Shown here in pieces: positions 18,087 to 26,608 of a stretch of DNA of 38,959 nucleotides; within the stretch, counting starts at the first letter, position 1, and each line of letters begins with the position of its first letter. A model generated the notes under the pieces. The model had not been told where the DNA came from, did not search any database, and saw only the letters and a list, made by a program, of their open reading frames with translations. This stretch comes from Prevotellaceae bacterium. Its GTDB lineage: Bacteria; Bacteroidota; Bacteroidia; Bacteroidales; Paludibacteraceae. The stretch lies in assembly GCA_020636675.1 (NCBI GenBank), contig JACJXK010000022.1, positions 1 through 38,959 of the forward strand, given 5' to 3'. A program made the position numbers and the translations under genes.

Positions 18087-19861
18087 CTGTTTCTAATGCA
18101 TTCGATTCTAGATGATGCAAAGATAACGAATCCATTTAAATCAGAAAAGTCGGAGGCGTCTTTCCTGTCCACAGAGATGGTACAGAAGACATTTCCTGTC
18201 ATGCCTCTTCTGCTGATGGATATTTTCTGCCATTCCCCTTTCTTGTTTTTGTCGTATTCTGTGCTGTACGTATGAATACCTCTTTCTTCCAATTTAACTT
18301 GTATGTTTTCTCCGTCGAAATCGGGAGATGCGTATATGTATATTGAGAAAAGGATGGAGTCAGTCTCCGTCACATTGTACTCGTCAAATCTGTAGTAGGT
18401 AGAGCAATTATTCTGCCATTTTTCAGAGGTAGTTGTTTTGTCTATTATGAAGCCTTCCTTCCCTTGTAGTTCGGCAGGAATTGTTCCGGGAAGATTCTCT
18501 ACTTTTTCAAAGTATCTTTGGAATCCGGAGAAGGTGTCTCTTTTGTCTGTTGCTATGTATTTTATGGATGTTGCAACCAATGCAAAAACTATGATGAAAA
18601 AGAAAATTTTGACAAAGACCTTTTGGACAGGTTGGGTTATGTTTTTTCCCTCATCTCTCAATCCGGCAAGTATAAGAAGGAAAGCAATGCTGTAACTCCC
18701 GATAGATCTACTTATCATAGATTCAAATCCTAGGTTTATAAGAAGAAGAATGGTCCAGAAGAAGAAAAATAGTTTGTTTTTACCGGTGTTTAGTAAAGGA
18801 GAGAGACATATTAGAAATAATAGGACCAATCCAATGTATCCATATTCGATTAATGTTTCCAAATATTGGTTGTGCATACCGAAAGAGCCCTGAACTCCGG
18901 AAACGAAGTCCGCTTTGATGAATTCGGAGTATAGTAGCTTCTGCGAACTTCCCGTACCAAATCCAAATAAAGGCAGGTCGTTGTTTACTAATATGTTGTT
19001 GGCACAATGCCAGATGGAGAAACGGGGGTCTAAATTTACTAGGTCGATGTTGTCTGACCAGAAGGAGACTAGCAAATCATGTATTCTGGCATTTAGAGAG
19101 AGTAGGTATACGGATATGAAAATGAATGACAGAGAAATAAGTGTTGCATATGCTCTCTTTACTTTCTTAAAAAGATAAATGATGGAGAACAATAGGATGA
19201 GAATACAGAATGACAACAAGGATATCCTGGCATCAGATAGGAAGATGAATGATCCGGTGAATGTGGTGACGGATAGAAATAGAATGAGATGTCTCTTCGT
19301 ATTCTTATGTAGGCAATGTTGGAAGACGACGATGAATGCCGTAAGTAGATTGAAGCAGAGGTATGTCCGGTGTAGAATGAGGCCTGTCACACTGACGAAA
19401 CATAGTCTCATGTTTAAATAAGTATAGGGAATGTTGTCGAAATCGAAACATAGCGACCAGATATATACGAAGATGATAAGCAAGGCGGAAGAATAGGCTC
19501 CGATGGCAAACCATTTCAACATCTCTCCTACACTTGCGTGAGTAAAGTTAGAAAACAGGAACGCTAAAGAGAATAAAAGGAAAGGGAGCCTAATCTCAAA
19601 AGTGGTTCGTGATATCTCTTTTATCGGAAGTTCCGCAGAGAGAGAGGATAGAATGGAGAAGAAGTAAAAAACTAATATTATTATGGATGTCAAGTTCCAT
19701 CGTGTCTCTCTTTTGTCCGTTTTCCAGGATACGATTCCTATCAGAAACAATAAGATAACGGGGATGGGCGCATAATTAGCAAAAGAGATGCCGAAAGCAG
19801 TCAGAAGTGTGATGCCTTTTGTTATAATGTCTTTATCTTTCACCAAGGAGAAACCCATCAT
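18083..19861 (-). CDS. O-antigen ligase/Wzy_C family protein with C-terminal beta domain
   Basis: The first 430 residues hold about ten to twelve membrane segments and the large periplasmic loop of the Wzy_C family (FSIWHCANNILVNN, LFGFGTGSSQKL, and the typical GMHNQYLETLIEYGYIGL). Residues from about 440 to 592 are soluble and predicted beta-rich (ENIQVKLEERGIHTYSTEY, WQKISISRRGM). Carbohydrate-binding or ligand-binding beta-sandwiches look like this, and WaaL proteins do not normally have one. The protein either ligates the finished polysaccharide to lipid A-core or polymerises it. With an EpsG-type polymerase next door, ligase is the better guess. The start follows the EpsG-type gene by seven bases. 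Confidence -1.
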   Translation of the reverse strand: MMGFSLVKDKDIITKGITLLTAFGISFANYAPIPVILLFLIGIVSWKTDKRETRWNLTSIIILVFYFFSILSSLSAELPIKEISRTTFEIRLPFLLFSLAFLFSNFTHASVGEMLKWFAIGAYSSALLIIFVYIWSLCFDFDNIPYTYLNMRLCFVSVTGLILHRTYLCFNLLTAFIVVFQHCLHKNTKRHLILFLSVTTFTGSFIFLSDARISLLSFCILILLFSIIYLFKKVKRAYATLISLSFIFISVYLLSLNARIHDLLVSFWSDNIDLVNLDPRFSIWHCANNILVNNDLPLFGFGTGSSQKLLYSEFIKADFVSGVQGSFGMHNQYLETLIEYGYIGLVLLFLICLSPLLNTGKNKLFFFFWTILLLINLGFESMISRSIGSYSIAFLLILAGLRDEGKNITQPVQKVFVKIFFFIIVFALVATSIKYIATDKRDTFSGFQRYFEKVENLPGTIPAELQGKEGFIIDKTTTSEKWQNNCSTYYRFDEYNVTETDSILFSIYIYASPDFDGENIQVKLEERGIHTYSTEYDKNKKGEWQKISISRRGMTGNVFCTISVDRKDASDFSDLNGFVIFASSRIECIRNR

Positions 19862-19868
19862 GTCAATT

Positions 19869-20957
19869 TTATAAAATCCATTTATAAGGAATCAGGCCTC
19901 CTGCGTCAAAGGTGAGCAGATACCGTACATATCCTAATAGCACATATGCGCAGAAGAGTGAAAATGCAGCAATTTTTGTCCTATTGTTTTTTATATCTCC
20001 TATTATATAGGATATAAGTATCATATAGGATATGACAAAGTATTCCTTGAATCTTGCGAAGATTTCGAATGAGGAGAATGCGATGATAAGAAAAGAGGAG
20101 AATACAAACATATTAAGAAATATATTAAAATAGGGTTCCTCCTTTTCGTATTGTTTTCTGTAAAAAAGAGATATGAACAAGATAATCATTATCTCAATAA
20201 AATTTAGAGGGTTGATGGCTCTTTCGTTGTAAAGATAAAAACCAAATCTACTCTCTAGTCCGACGATTCCCGCTATTTTCATGGCGAAGGTGAAAAGATA
20301 AGAGCCCGCCATGTTCAGAAAAAAGGCAATACAGATAAGAATGAATATGTCAGTGTCTTTCCATTTCTTGTTAAGTATAAATATCAACGGAATTAGGATG
20401 ATTGCAGAAGCATGCATACTTACTCCTATTAAATTGATAAATATATATTTGACATATTTCTTTTCCTTTATATACCGAATTGAAAACACGAAAAGTGCAA
20501 TGCTGATGGATTGGCGCAGTAGTGTGAATTCATGCCAAAAGTAGGCTTTATATAGGTAAAATAGAAGTGCAATGAAAATGTATGGCGTATATCTTTTTAA
20601 AGATAGCCATAATGTGGACAGTGTAAATGTGGAGATGACGAAGATCATGAGATAAGGACCTTTTGTGAAGTCAAAACTTTTAATCGCACTGCATAGAGTC
20701 ACAAAACCGACCTCAAAAATTTTTGTCCTATAAAAGGGTTCGTATTGCCCATTTAAATAATCGGCTAAGGGTACAACCTTACTGTAAAACAATTTGTACA
20801 TAAAATAATCGCTTCCTCCTAGCTCGTCGCGCAGAATAATCATCCCTAATGCCACGATAAATGTGATGCTGGTGATAATCCATCTGTTTCGTAGCGGATA
20901 AATGTCCGTTGTGGCACAAATGCACATTAGTATGAATAGGAGTAAATAGGGTAACAT
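19869..20957 (-). CDS. EpsG-family polysaccharide polymerase (Wzy)
   Basis: This 362-residue polytopic membrane protein has about ten to twelve helices. The EpsG pattern is present: LGGSDYFMYKLFY near residue 50, the central LLRQSISIALFVFSIRY, and MHASAIILIPL after it. EpsG-type proteins join lipid-linked repeat units on the periplasmic side. It lies between the flippase (9-base gap) and the ligase-like gene (7-base gap), the normal place for a Wzy. The gene is markedly A+T rich, as is common for polymerases. Confidence -1.
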   Translation of the reverse strand: MLPYLLLFILMCICATTDIYPLRNRWIITSITFIVALGMIILRDELGGSDYFMYKLFYSKVVPLADYLNGQYEPFYRTKIFEVGFVTLCSAIKSFDFTKGPYLMIFVISTFTLSTLWLSLKRYTPYIFIALLFYLYKAYFWHEFTLLRQSISIALFVFSIRYIKEKKYVKYIFINLIGVSMHASAIILIPLIFILNKKWKDTDIFILICIAFFLNMAGSYLFTFAMKIAGIVGLESRFGFYLYNERAINPLNFIEIMIILFISLFYRKQYEKEEPYFNIFLNMFVFSSFLIIAFSSFEIFARFKEYFVISYMILISYIIGDIKNNRTKIAAFSLFCAYVLLGYVRYLLTFDAGGLIPYKWIL

Positions 20958-20966
20958 CCGGATTAT

Positions 20967-22505
20967 TTAGTAATTAGTCTTATGTTTGAATATCTTTAAG
21001 ATGAATCTTAATATGATGTTTTTTTCTTCCATGTTAAAAAGAAAAACTGCCGACAAAATTAGTAAAATACTTAATATGCTACATAGTATAATATCAGATA
21101 TGGAAGAGATCACACTGTTCTTTGGTATAAGAGGGGAAAGCAAGAAATAATGTGTGATATGTGTTATGCAGGTAATGCCTATGAATGTAAGGAACAAATG
21201 ATAAACGTCGAGAATGAAACTTCTTTTGTTAAATATTTTAAGAAATATAATCAAGAGAATGGTCGTTAGCACTTGTCCTATTAGGTAAAAGATGGAGACG
21301 GAGAACAGAGGAAATGAATCTCCGAATGTAAAACATAAAATCATGGAAATCAGATTTCCAGCAACCACACCTATGACATAATGCTTAATCCGGTTTTCGG
21401 CGATGAGGGATTGTCCGCAAATCAATCCTAATATGATGAAATTAATAGTTATACCTAAGAACACAAGTATATTTTCAAACTCTTGATCCCTTTCATTGAA
21501 AAAGAGGAAAGAAAACTGTTCATTGTTTGCAATCATAATGACGGCGATTAGGATGGAGAAGAACATGAGCATACGAGTGAACCGCCTTAACTCGATAGAA
21601 AAGGTTTTCTCGTCCTTGTCAATAAAACATTTTGAGAGGAGAGGAGTTAATACGAGAGGAATGATGGCAGAAAAGACTACCCATGGCAGATTCATTATCT
21701 GACGGGCGTAATCGAACAAAGAAACGGATCCTGTGCCGAATTTTGTACAAGTGGCTTTTTCCGTCATTTGATAGATTTGAGTGGAAAATGCGGCAAGGTA
21801 GATGGGTAAGGAGAATGAGATGAACTGCTTTGCTTTGGATATGTCATGAAAGGAGAAAAGGGAGAATCCCAATGACTTCTTCTTTAATAAGATGGTTAGG
21901 GCCGTTGTTAGAATAAATCCGTTTATGGAGGTGGCCAGTACCAATGAGTAGATGCCGAGAGAAGAAGACAAAAGAATGATGGCCAATATGTTGATAAGAC
22001 TCGCCGTCAACGATATTAGTTCTGGGTAGAAATAGGACTCATAGGTGTTGAGTAGTGCTGTCAGTATGTTTGTGAGTTGCTGAAAAATGAAATAAGGGAT
22101 AAGAGAGAATATCATGATGGTCAGAAACCTCTGTTCGTTTGAACCGAACCCGGGGGTAATCGTTTCTATAATATTGTCTTTCATAAGAAAGAGGACAATG
22201 CTGATGACGAAGAACGTAATCCAAAAAAAGGACAATAAGGAATTGGTGGATTTGATGGCGTCTGCTTCTCCTAGTTTACTTTTCAGGTATATGAATCTTG
22301 TCCTGAATGTGTCGTTTATGGGTGCGTATGCGCCTTGTATTATCATTCCAAAGAATGCGATGGAGATGACCCAGGAATCACGTTCATAGGATGTCCCGAA
22401 GTATTTGACAGACAATAAAAGTACGATAACTCCCAAAAACATCTTTGTGAACCGAAGTATGCTGAGTGCCATGGAAATCCTTCTGGGAGAGGAAAAAAAA
22501 TTCAT
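20967..22505 (-). CDS. Oligosaccharide flippase (Wzx/MurJ-like)
   Basis: This 512-residue membrane protein has about fourteen helices, and the paired organisation of MOP superfamily exporters is visible. Motifs resembling MurJ/MviN include YFGTSYERDSW near the start and FSLPIYLAAFSTQIYQMTEK at the start of the second half, followed by GSVSLFDYARQIMNLP. It should move undecaprenyl-linked repeat units from the cytoplasmic to the periplasmic face. It is placed between a GT4 and the polymerase in a tight operon (14-base and 9-base gaps). A true MurJ is unlikely, because the gene sits among glycan genes. Confidence -1.
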   Translation of the reverse strand: MNFFSSPRRISMALSILRFTKMFLGVIVLLLSVKYFGTSYERDSWVISIAFFGMIIQGAYAPINDTFRTRFIYLKSKLGEADAIKSTNSLLSFFWITFFVISIVLFLMKDNIIETITPGFGSNEQRFLTIMIFSLIPYFIFQQLTNILTALLNTYESYFYPELISLTASLINILAIILLSSSLGIYSLVLATSINGFILTTALTILLKKKSLGFSLFSFHDISKAKQFISFSLPIYLAAFSTQIYQMTEKATCTKFGTGSVSLFDYARQIMNLPWVVFSAIIPLVLTPLLSKCFIDKDEKTFSIELRRFTRMLMFFSILIAVIMIANNEQFSFLFFNERDQEFENILVFLGITINFIILGLICGQSLIAENRIKHYVIGVVAGNLISMILCFTFGDSFPLFSVSIFYLIGQVLTTILLIIFLKIFNKRSFILDVYHLFLTFIGITCITHITHYFLLSPLIPKNSVISSISDIILCSILSILLILSAVFLFNMEEKNIILRFILKIFKHKTNY

Positions 22506-22519
22506 TCCTTTGTCTTTTG

Positions 22520-23638
22520 TTATATTAATTGGCTGATTTTTTCCTGATATTGTTTGATTACGATGCCTTCATCAAACTTTTGTTTTATGATTTCTCTGCC
22601 CGCCCTTCCCATTAGAGCCCGGTCTTCTACTGATAATTTGTACATACGTTCCATTTTGTCAATGAGGTCTTCTACCGACTTTGGCTTGCACATGAGCCCG
22701 TTAACTCCGTCGACAAGAAGGTCTACGCAACCAACGTTGTCTGTCGTCACGATAGGCTTCTCCATGCTCATGGCTTCCATCAGGCAACGGGGAATGCCTT
22801 CCCTGTAGTAGGAAGGCAATACGATGCAGTCAGAATCCGCGATGAAAGGTCTGACGTCGACAGATTCGCCCAGATAACTTATAAATCCACTATTCGCCCA
22901 TTCTTGAATCATCGACATCGGGATGTTTTCAGGAGAGTCGTTGTTGGCTTTTCCTAAAAGTCGGAATTCCATATCCGGGTATTTTCCTTGCAGATATTTT
23001 GCAGCCATGGCATATTCGACGATGCCCTTGTCTTTTAGTAGTCTGGAAAAGAGTAGAAATCGAAACTTGTCATCCTGAAAACTGCTAGACATTGGTGAAA
23101 AGAAATCAGAATTGATGCCCTCTCCATATAAGACAAAAGTCTTGTTTTTGTTGATGATGTTCCGTTCTATAAAGATACGTCTGTCATCATGGTTGAGAAA
23201 CCAAACCTCACTTACTTTTTTTAGGGAGAACTGGTAAAGAGTTTTTACTATGCTATTGATGATGTTTCTGTCTCGAAAAGTGTATCCTAATCCAGTTGTG
23301 ATGGCAACACATTTCATGTTTAATAGTCTACAAACGAAAGACCCGTATATGACCGGTTTTATGGTGTAATGGAATACAAGGTCAAATCTCTCTCTCTTGT
23401 AAATAGAGAACATCGTCTTTGTTAGTTTTATATCAGTAAGGATGTTAGTCCCTTTACAGTCCATTGACAATTCGATATATCGGATGCCTTCTTTTTGGAA
23501 AAAATCAGAATATTCGTCTTTGGGAGCTATCACCGTTATGGCATATCTATTCATGAGGCTTTTTATAACTCCAAGCCTGAAATTATAAATCGAAAAAGAT
23601 GTATTACCAACAAATGCTATTTTTTTCTGTCCTTGCAT
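22520..23638 (-). CDS. Family 4 glycosyltransferase
   Basis: The 372-residue product is a GT-B fold enzyme. The N-terminal domain begins KIAFVGNTSFSIYNFR and includes FHYTIKPVIYG and AITTGLGYTF, seen in PglA/CapM-like transferases. The C-terminal GT4 nucleotide-sugar domain has FSRLLKDKGIVEY, then SYYREGIPRCLMEAMSMEKP with the EX7E-type pattern. It likely adds an early sugar (often an N-acetylhexosamine) to an undecaprenyl-diphosphate-linked acceptor, judging from relatives. It is the first gene of the compact flippase-polymerase-ligase operon, with a 338-base spacer upstream. Confidence -1.
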   Translation of the reverse strand: MQGQKKIAFVGNTSFSIYNFRLGVIKSLMNRYAITVIAPKDEYSDFFQKEGIRYIELSMDCKGTNILTDIKLTKTMFSIYKRERFDLVFHYTIKPVIYGSFVCRLLNMKCVAITTGLGYTFRDRNIINSIVKTLYQFSLKKVSEVWFLNHDDRRIFIERNIINKNKTFVLYGEGINSDFFSPMSSSFQDDKFRFLLFSRLLKDKGIVEYAMAAKYLQGKYPDMEFRLLGKANNDSPENIPMSMIQEWANSGFISYLGESVDVRPFIADSDCIVLPSYYREGIPRCLMEAMSMEKPIVTTDNVGCVDLLVDGVNGLMCKPKSVEDLIDKMERMYKLSVEDRALMGRAGREIIKQKFDEGIVIKQYQEKISQLI

Positions 23639-23976
23639 AGCTCATCAATCTATTGTCAATTATGGTTTTTCCTATAAGTAGGATTTAATTAGCCGCAAAA
23701 AATAATTTGGATGGTTTTGAACCATGGCACATCGTTTTACATGGGTCACATTCCAAATGGAATATCAATAAATCAAGAAGTCTTGAACGTTACCGTATTA
23801 TTTTTCAGCATTAATAAATTCGTATCTCATCATTAACGGGAAATTCTTTTGCTCATTATGTCCTTCGTCTTGAAGATGAAAAATTTCCTCAAATAAATGA
23901 ACATACAAATTTAGAACATATAATTTATAAAACAAGAATGAAGATTTAATAAATGTGGTTGTTTGTAAGGTGAATA
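23639..23976. other. Spacer upstream of the GT4-flippase-polymerase operon
   Basis: No gene is supported. Two short palindromes are visible, ATGGTT/AACCAT near 23712-23726 and ATTCCA/TGGAAT near 23752-23765. The region should hold the promoter of the leftward operon and the end of the GLUG gene's neighbours, but no full TTTG/TAnnTTTG pair is clear. Confidence -1.
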
Positions 23977-25740
23977 TCACTTGATGTATACTTCTATGCC
24001 GTTAATGAGATACATGCCTTGGTTTAATCTGAAAGTTTTTTCTATGTTAGCTTTAGCCTTCATCTTTTTGAGTAGCCGGCCATCCACAGAAAAGACGAGG
24101 ATTTCATGGTCCGAGTCAGAAATGACATGTACGGTGTTCTGTTCTGTATATAATTCTATGGTAGATGTTGATGACGGTATGTTGTCCCAATATAAATAGA
24201 TGGAGACGTCCCCATCTGGCATGGTTAGAGTGAGGATGTTGTCGTTTATTGTAGTCGGAATTTCCATGTCGACACTGGTGGCGACAATGTTACTTAGTTT
24301 GTAATTTTCTTCAGGGATGATAATGACCGAAACGGTCGTTCCTTCTGGGGCAATATATGTGTTTGCGATAGTTTCTCCATGAAAACTATGAACTAGTATG
24401 TTGTGCAATTGTTTTGTTGCGGAATTTAGAATCGGGAAACCTTTATTGGTGTATTCCTTTGCTGAATCGTTGCTCCAACAAAGGAAGAGAGAGTCCGTCT
24501 GGTTTTGTGTCCATAGGTTTAGTGCAGAGCTGAGATCTGTTGTGTTGTCCATATTCCTAGAAAGGGTACAAATGTTAACTTCTTTGTGAAAGGTGAAAGA
24601 CTCGTAAATATATCCGTAGTTAGATCCAACTTCGTTGTTTGAGATGCTGTCCCATCTGAAGCAATAATTTATTTGTCCGTTATTTTTTCCTGCGATATTA
24701 CCATTGGACCCCAGCGCAAATGTTTTTCCTGTGTTGTACACGTTGGCAATTTCCCCCGCCTCATTGTTTGTCCCAACAATTCCTCCGGCTGGTTCCTCTG
24801 TGCAGGATATGCCACCAATGTTGTAGGAGTTGTTAATTCTTCCTATTGTCCCGTCAAAGCCCCCGTTATATCCGGCTATTCCTCCTATGTCTATTTTGCC
24901 GGACAGTTCTCCTTTGTTAAAAGAGTTTAGTATGAATCCGTCGTTTCTTCCTGTAATTCCTCCCGTTTTCTTTCCTCCACTAACGTATGCGAGATTATGG
25001 CAGTTCTGGATTATTCCTATCTTTACATTGTAACAATTGCTGTGAGACGAGAATCCTCCATTATATCCGCAGATACCTCCTGTTCCGTTGCGTCCGTAAA
25101 TCTCTCCTGTGTTGTTGCTGTTTGATGTGTTTCCGTAGTTGTATCCGCAGATGCCTCCTGTCCCTAGACTGCTGGATATGGTGGCGTTATTTGAGCAATT
25201 GTTGATGGTGTTGAAGTTTCCTCCGGCTATCCCTCCTCCAAATTGATAGCTTTCCACCTCGCAGTTGATGTTGTGGCAGTCTAATATCTGTCCACTATTC
25301 CCTCCCGCTATTGCTCCAGTCCAGAAAGATGAGTTAACAAGACCATCTTGTATGGTAATTCCTGATACGGTTCCATATCTTCCGATGTAACCGAATAGCC
25401 CGACATAGGACGTTTTTGCATCCTGAATGAAGAGGTTTCTTATGGTGTGCCCATCCCCTAATAGTGTTCCTTCAAAATAATGTTCTATCGACCCAATAGG
25501 AGTCCAATCTCCTATGCCTTCTCCACAAACGTTGCGGAGGTCGATATCTGAGGTCAATCTGAAGATGGTGCCTTTACAGTCGTTCCCTGAATTCACTTGG
25601 CCAGCCAACTCTTGGAGCTGTGCGGCTGTCTCTACTAAATAAGGATTGTCTGCGGAGCCATCTCCTTTCCATGAGGCTGCCGATGCCGAAGAACTAAGAG
25701 TTGTGATTGCCCACAATAATAAACTTATGCAATGTTTCAT
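23977..25740 (-). CDS. Secreted GLUG-repeat protein with T9SS-like C-terminus
   Basis: The 587 residues begin with a signal peptide (LLLWAITTLSSSASAAS). Next is the opening common to GLUG proteins (GDGSADNPYLVETAAQLQEL, FEGTLLGDGHTIRNLF, VGLFGYIG). About eight repeats of roughly 30 residues follow, each with a core such as GTGGICGYN, GGIAGYNGG or GGIVGTNN, likely stacking as a beta-solenoid. The C-terminal 70 residues (VHVISDSDHEILVFSVDGRL to GMYLINGIEVYIK) resemble a degenerate type A T9SS sorting domain. It is probably exported and attached to the cell surface. The gene is 35 bases upstream of nothing else in its transcript and 35 bases downstream of the GDPD-like gene, so the two are likely co-transcribed. 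Ligand unknown. Confidence -1.
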   Translation of the reverse strand: MKHCISLLLWAITTLSSSASAASWKGDGSADNPYLVETAAQLQELAGQVNSGNDCKGTIFRLTSDIDLRNVCGEGIGDWTPIGSIEHYFEGTLLGDGHTIRNLFIQDAKTSYVGLFGYIGRYGTVSGITIQDGLVNSSFWTGAIAGGNSGQILDCHNINCEVESYQFGGGIAGGNFNTINNCSNNATISSSLGTGGICGYNYGNTSNSNNTGEIYGRNGTGGICGYNGGFSSHSNCYNVKIGIIQNCHNLAYVSGGKKTGGITGRNDGFILNSFNKGELSGKIDIGGIAGYNGGFDGTIGRINNSYNIGGISCTEEPAGGIVGTNNEAGEIANVYNTGKTFALGSNGNIAGKNNGQINYCFRWDSISNNEVGSNYGYIYESFTFHKEVNICTLSRNMDNTTDLSSALNLWTQNQTDSLFLCWSNDSAKEYTNKGFPILNSATKQLHNILVHSFHGETIANTYIAPEGTTVSVIIIPEENYKLSNIVATSVDMEIPTTINDNILTLTMPDGDVSIYLYWDNIPSSTSTIELYTEQNTVHVISDSDHEILVFSVDGRLLKKMKAKANIEKTFRLNQGMYLINGIEVYIK

Positions 25741-25775
25741 GTTCCTTAATCTCTTAATTGTATTTAGAATACTTG

Positions 25776-26534
25776 CTATTTGTCAAATGTGCCATTGGTA
25801 GGGTTGTAGAAGTCAGTATAAATGAGGTCGACATCTACTCCCAAGTGTTTCTGTATGAACTCGGCTGAATTGCTGTTGTACATGGCGATAAGGAAAGGCA
25901 TCAGACATCGGATGCGTTCTATCTCTAGGAAATCATCTGTTGTTGAGTTCACAATGAAATCAATGCGAGCGTCACCTTCAAGAAGATGTTCAATAATTAC
26001 AGAACACAAATCAACTATCCGGTGGGAGTACATGGCGTGGTACCCAGATTCTTTGAGTTGTATATAGTCCTCAATGGAAAAGGACTCGACATATACTCTA
26101 TCTTTAATCTCTGAAAAGTATTTGTCTATTATATTGATGTCTGATATTTTGTCGGTAACGATGGCGACCGACGGATGTTCTAAAAGAATGTCTACGATTT
26201 CTTCAATTGTAATTGGTGTATATCTCCCATATATGACACTTCCCCGAAACTCGGAAAGAGACAGCATTTTGTCCTTCAGCTCGGGTTGGTTTGCGTTTAG
26301 ATTAAAGCTTTCCCAGTCATGGGAGGCCACCAAAATCCCGTCGGTGGTAGTGTCTATGTCTACTTCTATGAAACTGTATCCTCTTTCAATGGATTGAAGA
26401 AAAGCTTCTTTGCAGTTACTGTATGTATATCCGTTTATTCCTCCGCAAGCATGTGCAATGTAATTTGGCATTTCTTGGGAAAACGTGCAGTTGTAGCACA
26501 TCAGTAATATAAGTAATAGTGAATGTCTTGACAT
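25776..26534 (-). CDS. Secreted glycerophosphodiester phosphodiesterase-like protein
   Basis: This 252-residue protein has a short signal peptide (LLLILLMCYNCTFSQ). It has the GDPD/PI-PLC-type TIM-barrel motifs: IAHACGG (His28), FIEVDID (Glu57, Asp59) and VASHDWESF (His72). The usual HRG of GDPD enzymes is HAC here, so the phosphate-contacting Arg is absent; some secreted members of this superfamily share this. Such enzymes cleave glycerophosphodiesters. Two genes upstream lies an LtaS-like phosphoglycerol transferase, so a phosphoglycerol-decorated glycan or lipid is a possible substrate. A strong hairpin stands between the two genes. Confidence -1.
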   Translation of the reverse strand: MSRHSLLLILLMCYNCTFSQEMPNYIAHACGGINGYTYSNCKEAFLQSIERGYSFIEVDIDTTTDGILVASHDWESFNLNANQPELKDKMLSLSEFRGSVIYGRYTPITIEEIVDILLEHPSVAIVTDKISDINIIDKYFSEIKDRVYVESFSIEDYIQLKESGYHAMYSHRIVDLCSVIIEHLLEGDARIDFIVNSTTDDFLEIERIRCLMPFLIAMYNSNSAEFIQKHLGVDVDLIYTDFYNPTNGTFDK

Positions 26535-26546
26535 ATTATCTAAAAG

Positions 26547-26582
26547 TTAAGTGGCATTAATGTATTTGTTAATGCCACTTAA
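26547..26582 (-). terminator. Perfect 14-base hairpin between the LtaS-like and GDPD-like genes
   Basis: TTAAGTGGCATTAA (26547-26560) pairs with TTAATGCCACTTAA (26569-26582) around an 8-base loop. On the minus strand it is followed by a short T run (CTTTTAG). It probably terminates or dampens transcription coming from the LtaS-like gene. Confidence -1.
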
Positions 26583-26608
26583 ATAAGAACGGAACATAAG
26601 TCATTTTA

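Noticed and set aside
20967..22505. Could be the essential lipid II flippase murJ
   Set aside because: It sits in a tight operon with a polymerase, a ligase and glycosyltransferases, which fits a Wzx-type repeat-unit flippase better.
23798..23980. 60-codon leftward open frame in the spacer before the GT4 operon
   Set aside because: It has low complexity, no motif and no clear ribosome binding site.
24500..25500. Regular repeats that might suggest a CRISPR or tandem array
   Set aside because: They are the degenerate coding repeats of the GLUG protein, without constant spacers.
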